A stretch of 64,000 nucleotides of DNA from Metridium senile (taxonomy: Eukaryota; Cnidaria; Anthozoa; Actiniaria; Metridiidae). Below are positions 1-27,310 of the stretch, in pieces (position 1 is the stretch's first letter; the number at the start of each line of letters is the position of its first letter). The stretch lies in the NCBI GenBank assembly GCA_949775045.1, contig OX459101.1, positions 19,900,316 to 19,964,315 on the forward strand, written 5' to 3'. A program made the position numbers and the translations under genes. A model generated the notes under the pieces. That model was given only the letters and a program-made list of their open reading frames with translations. It made no database searches and was not told the origin of the DNA.

Positions 1-85
1 GGATGTTTCGATTTACTCAGTTATTTTCACACATAAGCAATAAGAGACAAATTGGAAATGTATGAAAGAGAAGACAGTGTAATAC

Positions 86-15008
<14,923 letters not shown>

Positions 15009-15009
15009 A

Positions 15010-16130
15010 TTTTCCTGAAATAAAATTAATCTTAATTAATTTTAACTTAATTAATGTTAATTATAACCTGTTACAGATAGATAATCCAAGAAAAATCAAT
15101 CGACGAGTTTTTGCATGATCGCAGTTTTCGTGAAACCGACTAAAAAAATGAGCGCTTGAAGAAAGCATTGCGTTCTTACCTTGGATCGTATATTTTCATT
15201 TTTAGACAGATCGCGTAACTGAATTACCTTCTAATTTTTCAAGCAAGTATTAGGGATATATGGGAATAAAATGAGCAATGTTTTTTGTAAATAGAAACCT
15301 TAAAAGTAGCAGTTTTGGCTGCTGGAAGTCCATTGTTTAAAATTCGATTCCGAGTTAAAACAGTTGTGACGCCATTACCACGTGATGTGCAATCCGATCT
15401 CTTAAAAAAAATACCAAATTGTACTTTAGTCTACATGTAACGTATGTGGAAAGAAGATATGAAATCGCAATCAACCCCTTTAAGTAAATGAGGTTCAAAT
15501 TGGGAAGGTGCTCCTGCAAAAATATTGGGTCGATCACCTTAACTTTAAAAACTTTCTGACTGATTAAATATCGATTTGTTTCGATACTGCCCTTCGTGTG
15601 TACCTTCTTATACGTACTAGCTTTGATACTAAATAGTTATTAGCTTGAATTGAATGTATCTTACCTGGTGGCTTTGATCTTTCTAAAAATTAAATTGTCG
15701 CCGAGATATCGCCAAAAACCAGTTCGACCTAATTCGAGCCCGAGAAAGCGCGCAATGAAAGCCGTTAAACAGTAGTCCGAACATGCGAATGAAAATGTTT
15801 CTATTTGGTAAACCTTCACACAAAGCCGGAAAAGAATTTGTTTGGAGCCTTTCGAATCACGCCAAAAATTGATGTATAATTATGTTCAAATTTACACATT
15901 TTCAAACTTAAAAGTTTAACAGAACTTCGAAAAATCATAGCTGAGGAATTTACATTTTCTTTTGTTTACTTTAGTAAGAATGACTGAATTAATTTCAAAT
16001 TAGCACATTATAAACGAATAGATTTTAAATATGGTTGGAATGCGAAATGGTGATTCTGCGCACTGTTTTCACATCAATTTTCATAATTTTTTGTGCCTGT
16101 TATTCTTCAAACTGACTATTATAAGTTAGA
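15010..16130. other. Intergenic, nothing recognised
   Basis: AT-rich sequence without a supported gene. It contains a TTAATT-rich stretch near 15030-15065. The open frame at 15355-15537 has no recognisable motif. Confidence 0.4.
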
Positions 16131-16327
16131 CCCCGTCTACACGGATCCGGATACTTTTGAAACCGCATACGTTTTGATGCGAATCTGCCTATCGTCCACA
16201 CGAATCCAGTGAATCCGATCACCGAAACCGCATACCTTTACTTGAATCCTCCGGATACGCGGATTCATGTGGACGCAAATATTTCTATGCGGTTTCAGCC
16301 GGATCGGATTCGTGTAGACGAGGCCTT
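16130..16327. mobile_element. MITE of the CGTCTACACG family
   Basis: The ends GACCCCGTCTACACGGATCC and GGATTCGTGTAGACGAGGCC are inverted. The interior repeats GGATCCG/CGGATTC-type words. Related to, but distinct from, the elements at 45.33-46.07 kb and 51.6-52.0 kb, which share the GTCCACACG/CGTGTGGAC ends. Confidence 0.75.
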
Positions 16328-16586
16328 ATTATATACAAGTTGGAAACCTACATAGAAGGAGCAATTTCATTGGTTCGCTATCTCGGAATAATGAGCAATA
16401 CCCACCTCTGAATCTCGGAATAATGAGAAACAAAATGTCAGGCGTAAATTCGCGTTTTGCAAGTGTTTCAGATGCCGAAATTGAGGGCGAGAGGTCTAAT
16501 TGTTTTCCCAACAATTCAACTTATTGGTCAAACTTAAAAGGAAATAATAGTAACAACAAAGTACTAAAACGCGCAAAACTAGAGCA

Positions 16587-16784
16587 TTTAGTGAACTCTG
16601 GAACTCACTGCCAATGTCTATCATAAAAATATCAAGTCTAACTTCTTTCAAAACGGAACTAAAAACTCATCTTTTTAAATAAGCTTAATCTTTGTAATTA
16701 CGTCTTTTTGTTACTGTTGTTGTTGTTTGAAATAATCATTGTATAGCGCTTAGAACAGATTTGTATTTGCGCTTTATAAATAAA

Positions 16785-16785
<1 letters not shown>
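16587..16785 (+). mobile_element. LINE 3' end: last RT residues plus tail
   Basis: At about 16595-16682 the plus strand reads LWNSLPMSIIKISSLTSFK then TELKTHLFK and a TAA stop. The x-W-N-x-LP ... F-K-x-x-L-K-x-x-LF ending is the characteristic C-terminus of many LINE reverse transcriptases. It is followed by a 3'UTR with TATAGCGCTTAGAAC, an AATAAA-like motif and a (TTA)n tail. 5'-truncated and dead. Confidence 0.7.
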
Positions 16786-16932
<147 letters not shown>

Positions 16933-17045
16933 GTTTATTTAAACTTCAGACTATGTTTTTACATTCTGTAAACAAATATTGCGGGCATAGATTGCCTAAG
17001 CAAATATCTGTGTGTCTAAACTTATAAAGATGTACATGATCATAT

Positions 17046-17720
17046 CTAATAATTGTATAAACGTTTAACAATCTCACAGTTCTGTGAGATAACCCATTTC
17101 TGGCACTTTCTTATAATAGTTAGTCCTTGTGTTATTCCTATGCTAGAGAGTTTGTTTATCAAATTTTCGTGATATCTTGATAAAAAGTCAAACACAATGT
17201 TGACCTGTGTGATTTTATAGCCAGGATACAGTCTTTTGAGACTTGATCTTAGGTCGGTATATTTAGCAGTTTTCATTTCATCTCTTTGTTTTATTGTTCC
17301 TACATTGCAGATAGTTCCTTCTAATATTATCCATTGCTTGCACGCTTTGTCACAAACGATAATGTCGGGTTTGTTTGCTCCGTTGCTTGGTGCTGTGTCT
17401 TGATAAATGGGGATATCCCATAGCACTTTTGCGTTTTCGTTTTCGATGCCGCTCTTTGTTGGTGGTGGTTCTTTGTGCCAGGGTGTTGTTTTGCCTTCAT
17501 CATCGATCAATCTAAACTTCTTTAGGACTGCATAGTATACAGGCCTAAGCATTTTATTTTTTTTTATTTTCAACAACTTTATTGAGTGATAACTACTACG
17601 TACAAGTTAAAAGAAAATTTACAACACGAAACATTTGGATCACCCAAAGGGGAAAGCGCGAACGGGACTCTAAGTCCCATGCAAGGCGTCTCCCGCCTTA
17701 AATAATACAGAAAATAACAG
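17046..17720 (-). mobile_element. R2-like LINE C-terminal endonuclease fragment
   Basis: The frame 17576-17046 (176 aa, 5'-truncated) contains a PxxxN-A-K-V-L-W-D-I-P-I-Y segment, then NKPDIIVCDKACKQWIILEG and a later TAKY. The order P-D, then E/D in a hydrophobic strand, then K is what I expect of the PD-(D/E)xK restriction-like endonuclease at the C-terminus of R2/NeSL-type LINEs. It ends at a TAG. About 140 bp on its 5' side (17577-17720) resembles untranslated LINE sequence in which a CAACAACTTTATTGAGTGAT motif starts; that may be a second fragment. Inactive relic. Confidence 0.5.
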
Positions 17721-17864
17721 AAAATTACGTGTAAAGTGAAAAGCTAATTATTGTTTAAAAGAACTAGCTAAATTATGAATAAAAACATATCAATAATAAT
17801 ATGTCACAAAATCATTTGTGGTCATGTCTAGATTTGTAGAGCGATTGGGCTATGGCAGGGCAGC

Positions 17865-17969
<105 letters not shown>

Positions 17970-18796
17970 GTGAGTTTTGACTTGAAGAGCGCGCGCTACT
18001 GACGCCATCACACGATTTTTCAGCTTGATTGAGATTTGATTTGATTTGATTTGATTTTTATTTTACTCATATATATAAATATATATATTACATCTTTTTA
18101 ACAATTTTTTTTATACTATTATAATTAATTAATACATTCAATAAGAAAAATGAAATGTTGAACTAATTTCTATCTATATTACATGGTACTAAGTAGAAAA
18201 AAGGATAACTTATAATAGAAATTAGTATTTTTGTTTGAGCCTGGAGGTCAAGTTAACAACATGTTTTCTAGTTGACCTCCAGCCTATTTATATTAACAAT
18301 TTGAACGGAATTAAGGAAAATTACAAAAGGGTACATTTATACTAAGTAGAAATATGGAAAAAAAAAATATTGAGCAGAATTGCTGAGCCTGATGGGAAGC
18401 TTATATATAAGGGGGAGAATATATAAATAGTTGTATATAGTTATAAGAGAAAATACTATGTATATCTCTATAGGAGGAGAAATGAAAATATAAGTATATA
18501 GTATATAGATAATATATATCGTGTAATATAAAGTATATTGAACAATTATAGGCTTTGATTTGAGAGAAGATATTCTTTCAGTTTTTTCTTAAAGGAGAAT
18601 GTATTTGAAGATTTTAGATGAGCTGGGAGAATTTTCCAAATATCAATCGCAACAAATGAAATACGTTGCTTGCCTATATTTGTTCTTACTTTTGGTTTAT
18701 GTAGATTCTGTTTATAGGCATATATAGTGTTATATGAATGCACCTGACTGGCATACGTAAACATTGACATAAACACAGATGGAAGTTTAGCATTAT

Positions 18797-19113
18797 CCGG
18801 GGGGGGGGGGGGGGGGGTACTCCCTTATATTTACTATACGGGGACGTTCCGCCAAATAGGGTATGTTTTTTTTGCCTTGGCGTCTTGAATAGGGTATACA
18901 ATTTAGCCTAATTTGTCTTAAATTACCTTACCTAGGGTATACAATTTCCCCCTTGAGTCTTGGGTAGGGTCTACTTTTTACTAATTTGTCTTGAAATAGC
19001 GTACATATTTTTAGGATTCTGCTGTCTTAAATAGGGTCAGGGTTTAGAGGTACAAGCGGAACGTCCCCGTCAGAAACTGGGTCAAGTACCCCCCCCCCCC
19101 CCCCCCCCCCGGG
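18797..19113. mobile_element. G-run-ended MITE in LINE, 8-bp TSD
   Basis: The 317-bp element begins CCGGGGG (about 19 G) and ends with about 20 C then GGG. It is flanked by the exact duplication AGCATTAT at 18789-18796 and 19114-19121. Removing it with one duplicate restores the LINE reading LWHNA-KLPSVFMSMF. An 8-bp target duplication fits hAT elements. The interior has GGGGACGTTCCGCC and its complement. The terminal G/C runs could form quadruplexes. Confidence 0.85.
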
Positions 19114-21090
19114 AGCATTATGCCAGAGGTGCATAAATTCTAACACTTTAAATTGATAGATGTTTTCAACGGATAAAATATTTAAGAGGTTTAATAGGGG
19201 TTTTGCGCTGCCCGTGTCTTTTCCATAAGTTGTGGCAAAAAAAATTAGTCTCATAATATGATTTTGTTTTATCTGAATTTTATTGATGTGAGTTTTATAT
19301 GTGCTACCCCATGCCATGATAGCATAAGCTATGTATGGATATATCAGATTATAGTAAATCTGTTTTAATTGTTTAATTGACAAGTAGTGTCTCAATTTGC
19401 AGATTATACCAGCGTTACGCGATATGGTTGTGGAAACATATGCAATATGTTGTTTCCAAGATAATTTGTCGTCTAAAATTACACCAATATATTTTAATGC
19501 GTTTTTCTTTCTAGAGAGTTATGTAGTCCATCTTTACTTTTCATTTTGATATTTATTAAAGCATCTTTTTTCTTGGGTGATTTTATGATCATGAAATTAG
19601 TTTTAGAAGTGTTAATGGATAATTTGTTTATATCACACCATTCTTTAGCCTTTTCAAGTTCTATGTTAATGTTCTGTTCCAAGGAGTTTATGTTTTTGTC
19701 CGATAGAAAAATATTTGTATCGTCAGCGAAGATTTTAAATTTTAATATGTCCGATGAGTTTGGGAGATCATTGATGTAGATTAGGACTAATAAGGGACCT
19801 AGGGTACTTCCTTGTGGAACGCCGCATTTTATTGTCTCTAGCTCTGTGAGACGTCTCCTAAGCATACATATTGTTTTCGGTTTGTTAAATAACTTTTGAA
19901 CCACTTTAGGGGTAGGCCCCTTATTCCGTAAGCTTCAAGTTTTTTTAACAATATATCGTGATTAACCGTGTCAAATGCCTTTGCAAAATCTAGAAAGACA
20001 CCACAAGTATAAAAGTTGTTGTCCATGGCTTTTTTTAGGTTATCTGTTATATCAGTAATAGCTTGTGCTGTCGAACGCCAAACTGACATTCAAATTCTTT
20101 TGTTTTTCAAGATAATTTATTAGTTGTTTATAAATAAGTTTTTCAAATATTTGTGTAAAAGTTGATAAAGTCGATATAGGTCGATAATTGGCTGGATCCG
20201 TTGGATTTCCGCCTTTTCCAATTGGTGTTACTTTAGATATCTTTAATATATCAGGTACAGTATACGTACCTTTGATTGATTAAATATTTGAGAAAGAGGC
20301 TCGCATATGTAATCATGATCACCTGCGAGTTTAATGCAACGTTTAGGAATTCCTATCGTTTGTTTTTTAATTTTTACATGAGATATTTAGTCCAAAACTT
20401 CGTGTGGTGTTGTGCCGCGAACCATGAAACTTTTCTGAAAAGATCGATTAATGTAATTCGTAGGATTCTTGTCGATTGTTGGGATTTTCTCTGCAAGCTG
20501 ACTGCCAACATTAATAAAGTGATGGTTTAGTTTTTGTTAACACCTATTTTCATAAATTAACTTTGTAATTTGGTTTTGGGATTTGCTTTTTTCCTATTTA
20601 TTACCATGCTAATGAGTTTCCAAGTGGCCTTTAGGTTTTCACTGTTTAGGTTAAACTGTTCTTGAAAATATTTCTTTTTAGCTGCTTCTTTTATTTTGTT
20701 TAATTTATTATTATAGGTTTTATAAGTTTGTTTTTTGCATGGGTCCTTGCTAAGGTAATGTGACTTGAAAAGTTGTTGCTTTTTCTTTATGGAAGTGAGT
20801 ATAGCTTTCGATATCCATGGTTTTTGCAATTGTCTTTTTCTTTTTGCTGTAATTAAGCGAAGTGGTGCATGTTTATATGAGATGTTTTGAATTACGTCGA
20901 CTACTTTATTAATGCTTTCATGAACATCTAAAGAGATAAGACTTTTGAAATCAACAGTTTGAATGTCTGTTCTAAAAGCAGCATTATCAAATTTAGAAAA
21001 ATCACGATAATATTTTGCATGTGTAGGTACTGAAGGTTTATTAGAGACTGTACAGAAAATAGGGAAATGATCTGTAATATCAGCTAAACA

Positions 21091-21434
21091 TACACCTAAT
21101 TCAAAAAAGGTTGACGGGGCGAACGGCGATTGGCGATTGGTGATTGGCGATTGCGGGACTGTGGATAATACGAATTTCTTCTTATTCTATTCTAAATTAC
21201 CCAAACATCGTTAAGCGATGACCTTAGATGGATGTCTCGAAGGTTTCGCTGAACGGTGGAGGCATTGTTTGGGTAATTTAGAAACGAATAAGAAGGAATT
21301 CACATTAACCATCGCCAATCGCCAATCGCCAATCGCCAATCGCCAATCGCCAATCGCCAATCGCCAATCGCCAATCGCCAATCGCCAATCGCCAATCGCC
21401 AATCGCCCCGTCAACCTTTTTTGAATTAGGTGTA
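21091..21434. mobile_element. MITE with (CAATCGC)n core inserted in LINE
   Basis: The ends TACACCTAATTCAAAAAAGG and CCTTTTTTGAATTAGGTGTA are perfect inverted repeats. Inside, a (CAATCGC)n heptamer array occupies about 21312-21405, with a short matching stretch on the left arm (21127-21156). The host LINE reading NSG-MFLADITDHFPIF is restored by removing it, implying a TA or ATA target duplication. Confidence 0.85.
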
Positions 21435-22254
21435 TACCTGAATTACGAGTTTTTTTGTGGTACATTAGTGAAAATATGGTCGATTAGTGTAGACGTATGA
21501 TCAGTTACTCTGGTGGGTTTAGTTATTAACGGCATAAATCCTGCATCGAGGAGGCTATCGAGAAACTCTGCAGTTTTGTGATCAGAGTTGTAATTTAATA
21601 AATTGATATTGAAATCGCCTATTATGAAGACTTCTTTTTGTTTGCTATTTAGTGATGCCAATTGATCTTTTAGAATTTGTTCAAAATGATCATAATTACC
21701 CGAGGGGTGTCGATAAACGGTTCCAATAACAATGTTCTTTTGTCTTTTACGAATGATTTCTATCCAACAAGATTCAAAGTCGTTAGTGGAATTTGAAAGG
21801 TCTGTTCTTCTAATGAAGTTTAATTCATTAGCGACGTAGATGCCAACGCTTCCTGCAGAGGTCAGGGAATTAATATTCAAAAATCTATAGCCTGATATGC
21901 TAATATTGTTAATGTTTTGGTCCTTTAGTTTTGTTTCTGAAATTGCAATAATTTCTGGCCAGGATTTTAAGGTCATAAGTAAATCTTCCAATAAAGTTAA
22001 ATTTTTATTATTTTTTCTTTATTTTCGTTACATTTTGATATCCTTTGATTTATATCCAGAACTGTAATCAGTCAGAGTAACTAACCGTAAAAACCAGACG
22101 CGAGGGCATTTGTTCATACAATAGAAAAACGCTTATCTTCTCTAATCTCGCAGAACATGTCTGACTATGTCTATTGCGGTATCATGCGAAATTCTTTGTA
22201 TCATCGTTGAGAAAACAATATCTTTGCCGGACGTATAGAGTGCTTACACTATGT

Positions 22255-22680
22255 CCATGAAATAGAATCTAAATAGTTCCTAACTAATAGTTTTTATTTA
22301 GTGACTATTACTCACTATCACTCAACTGGAACAGCTTTAGTAACAATACACAAGGGAAATCAAATACTCAAAACCATAGAAAGTTAATACTTTATTCATT
22401 GTGTATATTGTTACTAAAGCTGTTTCAGTTGAGTGATAGTGACTAATAGTCACTAAATAAAAACTATTAGTTAGTAACTATTTAGATTTTATTTCATGGA
22501 CATAGAGTACAAACACTAAAAGTGTGCAATACTTTGTACTATTTACCACTAAATAGTGTTGATTAAACAATAGAGAACAAAAGAGTTTGCATAATTTAGC
22601 AGTATTTAGTGGTATTTATGTTGCACACTTTTAGTATTTGTACTCTAGTGTAAACACTCTATTACATCGCTAGTTTTGTA
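22255..22680. mobile_element. Two adjoining palindromic MITEs
   Basis: 22257-22503: CTATGTCCATGAAATAGAAT and ATTTTATTTCATGGACATAG ends with nested CTAATAGTTTTTATTTAGTG / CACTAAATAAAAACTATTAG. 22490-22680: GAGTACAAACACTAAAAGTG versus CACTTTTAGTATTTGTACTC. Related words recur at 29.59-29.70, 32.83-33.10, 54.12-54.60 and 62.46-62.60 kb. Confidence 0.75.
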
Positions 22681-22689
22681 AAATCATTT

Positions 22690-23450
22690 ACTGCAAGCAA
22701 CAATTATTCACTTTTTTTAAGCTTAAACCGAACTTTTTCCCGTGACACCATTCCAAAATTTGGCATATGTTTTACTTGATGGCCGAACCGGTTTTTGGCG
22801 ATATCTCAGCGTCAATTGATTTTTTTGAAAAATCAATCTTACTCACTAATACCTATCTCTAGGCCAAATATAAAGAAAATTGATTTTTTTCGCTGTTGTA
22901 TGCCGGACCTCGGTACCTCGCTAATAGTGGACAGTAGATCTTAAAAACTCAGCTTTTCTGTTCTTAGTCGAATTGATAATTGTTTTTCTTACTTCCTAGT
23001 GCAATAATATCAACTTATTTTAGTGTATTTTGCTAGAATTACAGCGACGTGACATCATGCGGAAATTAACCTTCTCATAGTACTTACGATTACAACCTTT
23101 CTTTCATCGGAACTTCATTTCTCTCGATTCTGCTTTGTCAGCTCTAGCGCTTCGTTGCTAAATTGGAGTTCTTGAGTCGATTTTGAGCAGTTTTTATGCT
23201 TTGGAAAGATCACAGAGCGAAAATTCTAGCAATCTGAGCGAGTACCAAACTGCGTTTGCTTTGCTTGTTTTCAACAAAGCTGGCCAAAAGGTCGAAATGC
23301 TTGAATAGACACTAAATTCACAAAGGCCTCTAATTGTACCGATGTCCCAATAGTACGGTGGCCCATATACGCAATGCTTGAATATATATTTTTGGGCACA
23401 AGTATGTTATAAGTGAATAAAATGTTACTTCTTAGTGCACAAATATATAT
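22690..23450. other. Intergenic, nothing recognised
   Basis: AT-rich sequence without supported genes or clear repeat boundaries. Confidence 0.4.
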
Positions 23451-23462
23451 ATTTTTAATGAT

Positions 23463-23585
23463 AGATTGTAGGTGGATTAATGACAAGACATCACTTTTAA
23501 TGTCTGTCTGAAGATCGCGTAAGCGTGAAACTCCGAGTAACAGAAAAAGTGATGTCTTGTCATTAATCCACCTACAATCTATAAC
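23463..23585. mobile_element. Short perfect-palindrome element
   Basis: A 37-bp arm (TAGATTGTAGGTGGATTAAT ... CATCACTTTT) and its exact complement flank a central CTGTCTGAAGATCGCGTAAG-containing spacer of about 45 bp. Confidence 0.7.
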
Positions 23586-23716
23586 GCTCTACATTTTAAT
23601 GTATTGAGCACTTTACCGTCAGTATAGACATATCCACATATATATTTTAAATGATATATTTATTAAATGATATATATTTTTAAACGCATAAACATATTTC
23701 TCAATACACACTGAAA

Positions 23717-24055
23717 GTTACTCACAGTACACGAATATATTTTCTCAATACACAAAAGTTACTCACAGTACACGAAAATATTTTCTCAATACACAAAAGT
23801 TACTCACAGTACACGAATATATTTTCTCAATACACAAAAGTTACTCACAGTACACGAATATATTTTCTCAATACACAAAAGTTACTCACAATACACGAAT
23901 ATATTTTCTCAATACACAAAAGTTAAGACTCACAATACACGAATGTATTTTCTCAATACACAAAAGTTAAGATTCACAGTACAATGTATTTTCTCAATGC
24001 ACAAAAGTTAAGACTCGCAGTACACGAATATATTTTCGCAATGCACAAAAGTTTT
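23717..24055. repeat. 41-bp minisatellite, about 8 copies
   Basis: Unit CTCACAGTACACGAATATAT plus TTTCTCAATACACAAAAGTTA. Copies 1-5 repeat at an exact 41-bp step; later copies carry small indels (GTTAAGACTC). The spacing is tandem without unique spacers. Confidence 0.93.
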
Positions 24056-24184
24056 AACGGAAACTGGGACCGACTCTGCACTAATAGAGGCCTGATTTCG
24101 TTTGGGGGAAGCCATATTTTGTCTTCGCAAGCTAGCATCTTTTGTTACAACTGTGGTGCATTAAATACAACATTTATTACTCAG

Positions 24185-24668
24185 ATACTATTTCCAGAAG
24201 GGATTCTCACAAAAGAAGATGTTGTTGTTGTTTTTGGCGAAATATCACGACACTGAAATGTCTCTGCAGTGAAGTCTTCAAACACAATTGTATGACATGG
24301 GACTGAAAAGAAGGCATGTATCCTACAACATTCAGGAAGTACGCCAGGAAATAATTAATAATTTGAATGACCCGGGGTGTTCGGGAGGATATCGTTCGCA
24401 CTGGCATACCCTCAGATTGAAAGGCATTCAAGTACATGTAGCACGAAGCCGGCGGTAGTCGAGGGGCTTTGTCGAGAGCTGGATCCTAAAGAGAAGACAG
24501 TATAAGAATCCTGGACCTAACTATGCGTGGCATACTGATGGGTATGATAAACTCAAACCGTACGGTTTACCTATACATCGATGTATAGATACTGGGATAG
24601 GATAGGATACATGCCTTCTTTTCAGTCCCCAACATCTTCTTTTGTGAGAATCCCTTCTGGAAATATTA
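24185..24668. mobile_element. ~480-bp inverted-repeat element
   Basis: CCAGAAGGGATTCTCACAAA AGAAGATGTTG near 24195-24225 is mirrored by CAACATCTTCTTTTGTGAGA ATCCCTTCTGG at about 24629-24659. Inner words ACTGAAAAGAAGGCATGTAT and its complement are placed asymmetrically. No transposase was seen. Confidence 0.65.
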
Positions 24669-24669
24669 T

Positions 24670-26960
24670 CTGAGTAAATCATTTTATTCCAATGGTTTAT
24701 GAAAATATTTGTTTATTTGTCACGTGATATTCGGTGTCAAGTGCTTTTCTGTCACTTTCACATGGAAATATTTCTTAATCTATTTCTTAAGCCTTTCCGG
24801 AATTCATGAGGGGACTGGGGTCGAGTGAAAACATTAATCTAATTAAAAAATGATCCCATCACAAAACAAAACATACAAACATTAGTATTATTACCGAGTT
24901 TGAACATGTTTGGATAAATACTTACTAGCTGAATATAATCTACTAAAAGTTGCAAAAATAAGAGAGAATGTATGGGGTTTATTAAAGGACAGCGTGTCCC
25001 AAATAACCATAAATTCTCTCTTATTTAATTTTTACGGTTTGTTTAAAGCCCATAAATCAGTTAGTATTTGCCCAATCATTCTAAAATTTGATAAACTTAA
25101 TAATTTTAGTGTGGTCTTGAAACCACTTTGTTATTTGCAGAAATAATATTCTCCTTACGTGTATATTCAGTTTATTTGGGTACCATCAATTGAAAAATTG
25201 GGAAACGTTAAATTGTTGCCCAACAATTCGAATTCGATGTGTGATTTTTGCATGATAATCTTTGATTGGCCAAAACCGTTTCTACTATAGATCTATCATA
25301 TTCTATATAGACTAACACCTATTTACTATGACCTGTATAAAAGCATACTTAGACTTTAGACTTTTGTTTATTCACACGTATAATTACATTTACAATAATG
25401 ATATAACAAATAATAAAATATAACAATTACATTCTTTATAAAATATACTATGTTTTGAGTTACAGATATACACTTTACTTTACGAATATCGGGCATGCTT
25501 TTGAAACGTTATTGAACCCCAAATTTAACAAAATAATGATTGTCTCATGAATGAACTCTTTAACATCACCCTCTTACATAATTGTAAAAAAACTTGTAAT
25601 GGGAACCCACATCAATTCCACTTGGTATAAAATGCTCTCGTTACATGTATTTTCTGTTCAGTATGTTAGGCTGGTTGGAAAAATGCATATGTGTGCTAAT
25701 GTTTAGCTCACGTGTGCTAATGTGTAACGATAGTTCTTCAAGATATGTATGTCACTGCGGGTCTGCTGCTTTTACGTTGACATTCCGTAATTGTCTTTTC
25801 GAGGGGGACATTGGAGGGAGAGGGAGGGGGGGGGGTGTCCTGAATACCGGCAATACCGCAAAAATCTTTTTTTTTAAAACCACATTTCCGCAAATAGAAA
25901 TAGAAAATACCGATTGTCGTATAAAAATTGGCCATTCATAGACTATACCTAAAACGCACGCTATCATACACGGTCACCAATGCACGTTATTGACTTGGTT
26001 TTCCGATTTAGCGACTTTGGAACTAGATACTAGATACTAATTTCTAGGAGTTGCTTGTGTTCAAAATAATATTACATCAGTTCTGAGTAAAAATAAAGAA
26101 TAAAAACAATATTGCAGAAAAATAATAAATTAACACTGGTACTATCATCTGGCACGATTAGTGCCAAATCCGCCTTTGTGCCGGTAAATCGGAAACCCCT
26201 ATTGGGATTGTTATTTCCATAAACAGTCATATTATTTTTTTGTGATTTAGTGTTCGATGAAGTTGCGCATCTTTCCTAAATATACGGGTGAAAATTCGAA
26301 CCGTTTTAAATCACCCTAAAACGTACTTTTATTCGAACAATTCTAGTTCAAAATATCCATTAACTATCAGAACATAGTCTTATAGGATTTTTTTCAAATC
26401 ATTGGTAGTTTGAAGTAGTTTTAGGTCGCATTTTCGAGACATGCTCTGTCGGCCATCTTTATGACACAGGAATCCTCTCACACATGCGCAGTAAAACCTG
26501 GGCTCTGGGAACGAGAATGCCTCCGCACGCAATATTCTCGCCTTTCAAGTTAACGCATCTTTGCTTTTTGGGGTTCCTGTGGGACGGCCGAGAAAGGGCT
26601 TGGGACAGCCTTTTTTTTTCTCGACAAAGGAAGCCCAATATAGAAAGGAAGTCCAAACCCCCGTTTTTAACTTCGGTAATTCTTTTAGGTTTTTTTTGTT
26701 GTGCATGATATTTTTTTTCAGGTTAACTGTGCTCGAATTTTGTTAATTGTAATTGTCCCCTTCCCCCTTCCCCCTTCAAATAGCGTCGATAGTGTCACGC
26801 TAAATTGCAATGGATGGTTTCTAACTTTTTTCAATTGTATATGGAAGTTACCAGGGCAACAATCAGATTGAGGTTGCTATGGCAATTCGTCTACGGTAAT
26901 TTAATGACTGTTCCAGTGTTTCCAAGGTAACAATTGAAGTTCAACCCAAAACACAATAGT
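24670..26960. other. Intergenic, no gene seen
   Basis: Long gene-less stretch. A G-rich run at about 25802-25838 (AGGGGGGGGG-type) is the only strong compositional feature. Short open frames (25645-25941, 26459-26708) show no recognisable domain. Confidence 0.4.
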
Positions 26961-27147
26961 TCTCGTCGATCAACCTCAGCCTCGATAGCGTGTTATATAT
27001 TCTTTAGAATATGACTACAGCTCACGATAATGTAAGGAATGTACACATTATCAAACAATTGAAACACTTCAAATTCCACGGGCTGTAGTCAAACTCTAAA
27101 GAATATATTACACGCTATCGAGGCTGAGGTTGATCGACGAAAACTTC
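26961..27147. mobile_element. Foldback MITE just upstream of STT3A promoter
   Basis: TCGTCGATCAACCTCAGCCT CGATAGCG and its exact complement CGCTATCGAGGCTGAGGTTG ATCGACGA form the arms, continuing through TATTCTTTAGA / TCTAAAGAATA. It lies within 120 bp of the TATA-like motif. The same words recur in tandem in STT3A intron 4. Confidence 0.8.
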
Positions 27148-27263
27148 GGCTGTTTTGAGAGGGTGGAAAATAGGCCCCTCCCCTCCCCCTTAAAAAGTAT
27201 AGTTTTTTCCAGTGACTTAAAAAGCGGAAATAAAACATGTTAGTTCCCAGTCTTCCTACCCGT

Positions 27264-27310
27264 GTATATAAACCCACGTGAACGACGTCACTTCCTCTCC
27301 GCCATCTTGG
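27264..27310 (+). promoter_or_regulatory. STT3A core promoter cluster
   Basis: In 47 bp: a TATA-like GTATATAAA (27264-27272), an E-box CACGTG (27275-27280), a CRE-like GACGTCAC (27284-27291), an ETS-type CTTCC and a YY1-type CCGCCATCTTGG (27299-27310). The ATG follows about 130 bp downstream. Two ACGT cores (E-box and CRE) would suit bZIP regulation of an ER gene, but that is inference from motif shape. Confidence 0.5.

Larger units (their letters stand above)
18030..22010 (-). mobile_element. 5'-truncated APE-type LINE (CR1/L2/Jockey-like), inactive
   Basis: Minus-strand pieces, in order. Endonuclease at 21991-21443: AISETKLKD, GSVGIYVAN, YRHPSG, VFIIGDFNINLL and LIDHIF. Linker at about 21060-20557 (ITDHFPIF at the endonuclease end, then RKKANPKTK). 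Reverse transcriptase at 20089-19494 with FLDFAKAFDTVNHDILL, GVPQGSTLGPLLVLIYINDL and the catalytic FADD. Thumb and C-terminus at 19395-18546, ending LKSSNTFSFKKKLKEYLL. A (GATTT)n tail lies at about 18033-18055. Frameshifts (for example near 19900) and two inserted elements break it. EN plus RT is the plan of APE-class LINEs; the exact clade needs a tree. Confidence 0.85.

Noticed and set aside
23717..24055. CRISPR-like spaced repeats
   Set aside because: Units are directly tandem at 41 bp with no unique spacers, in a eukaryotic genome.
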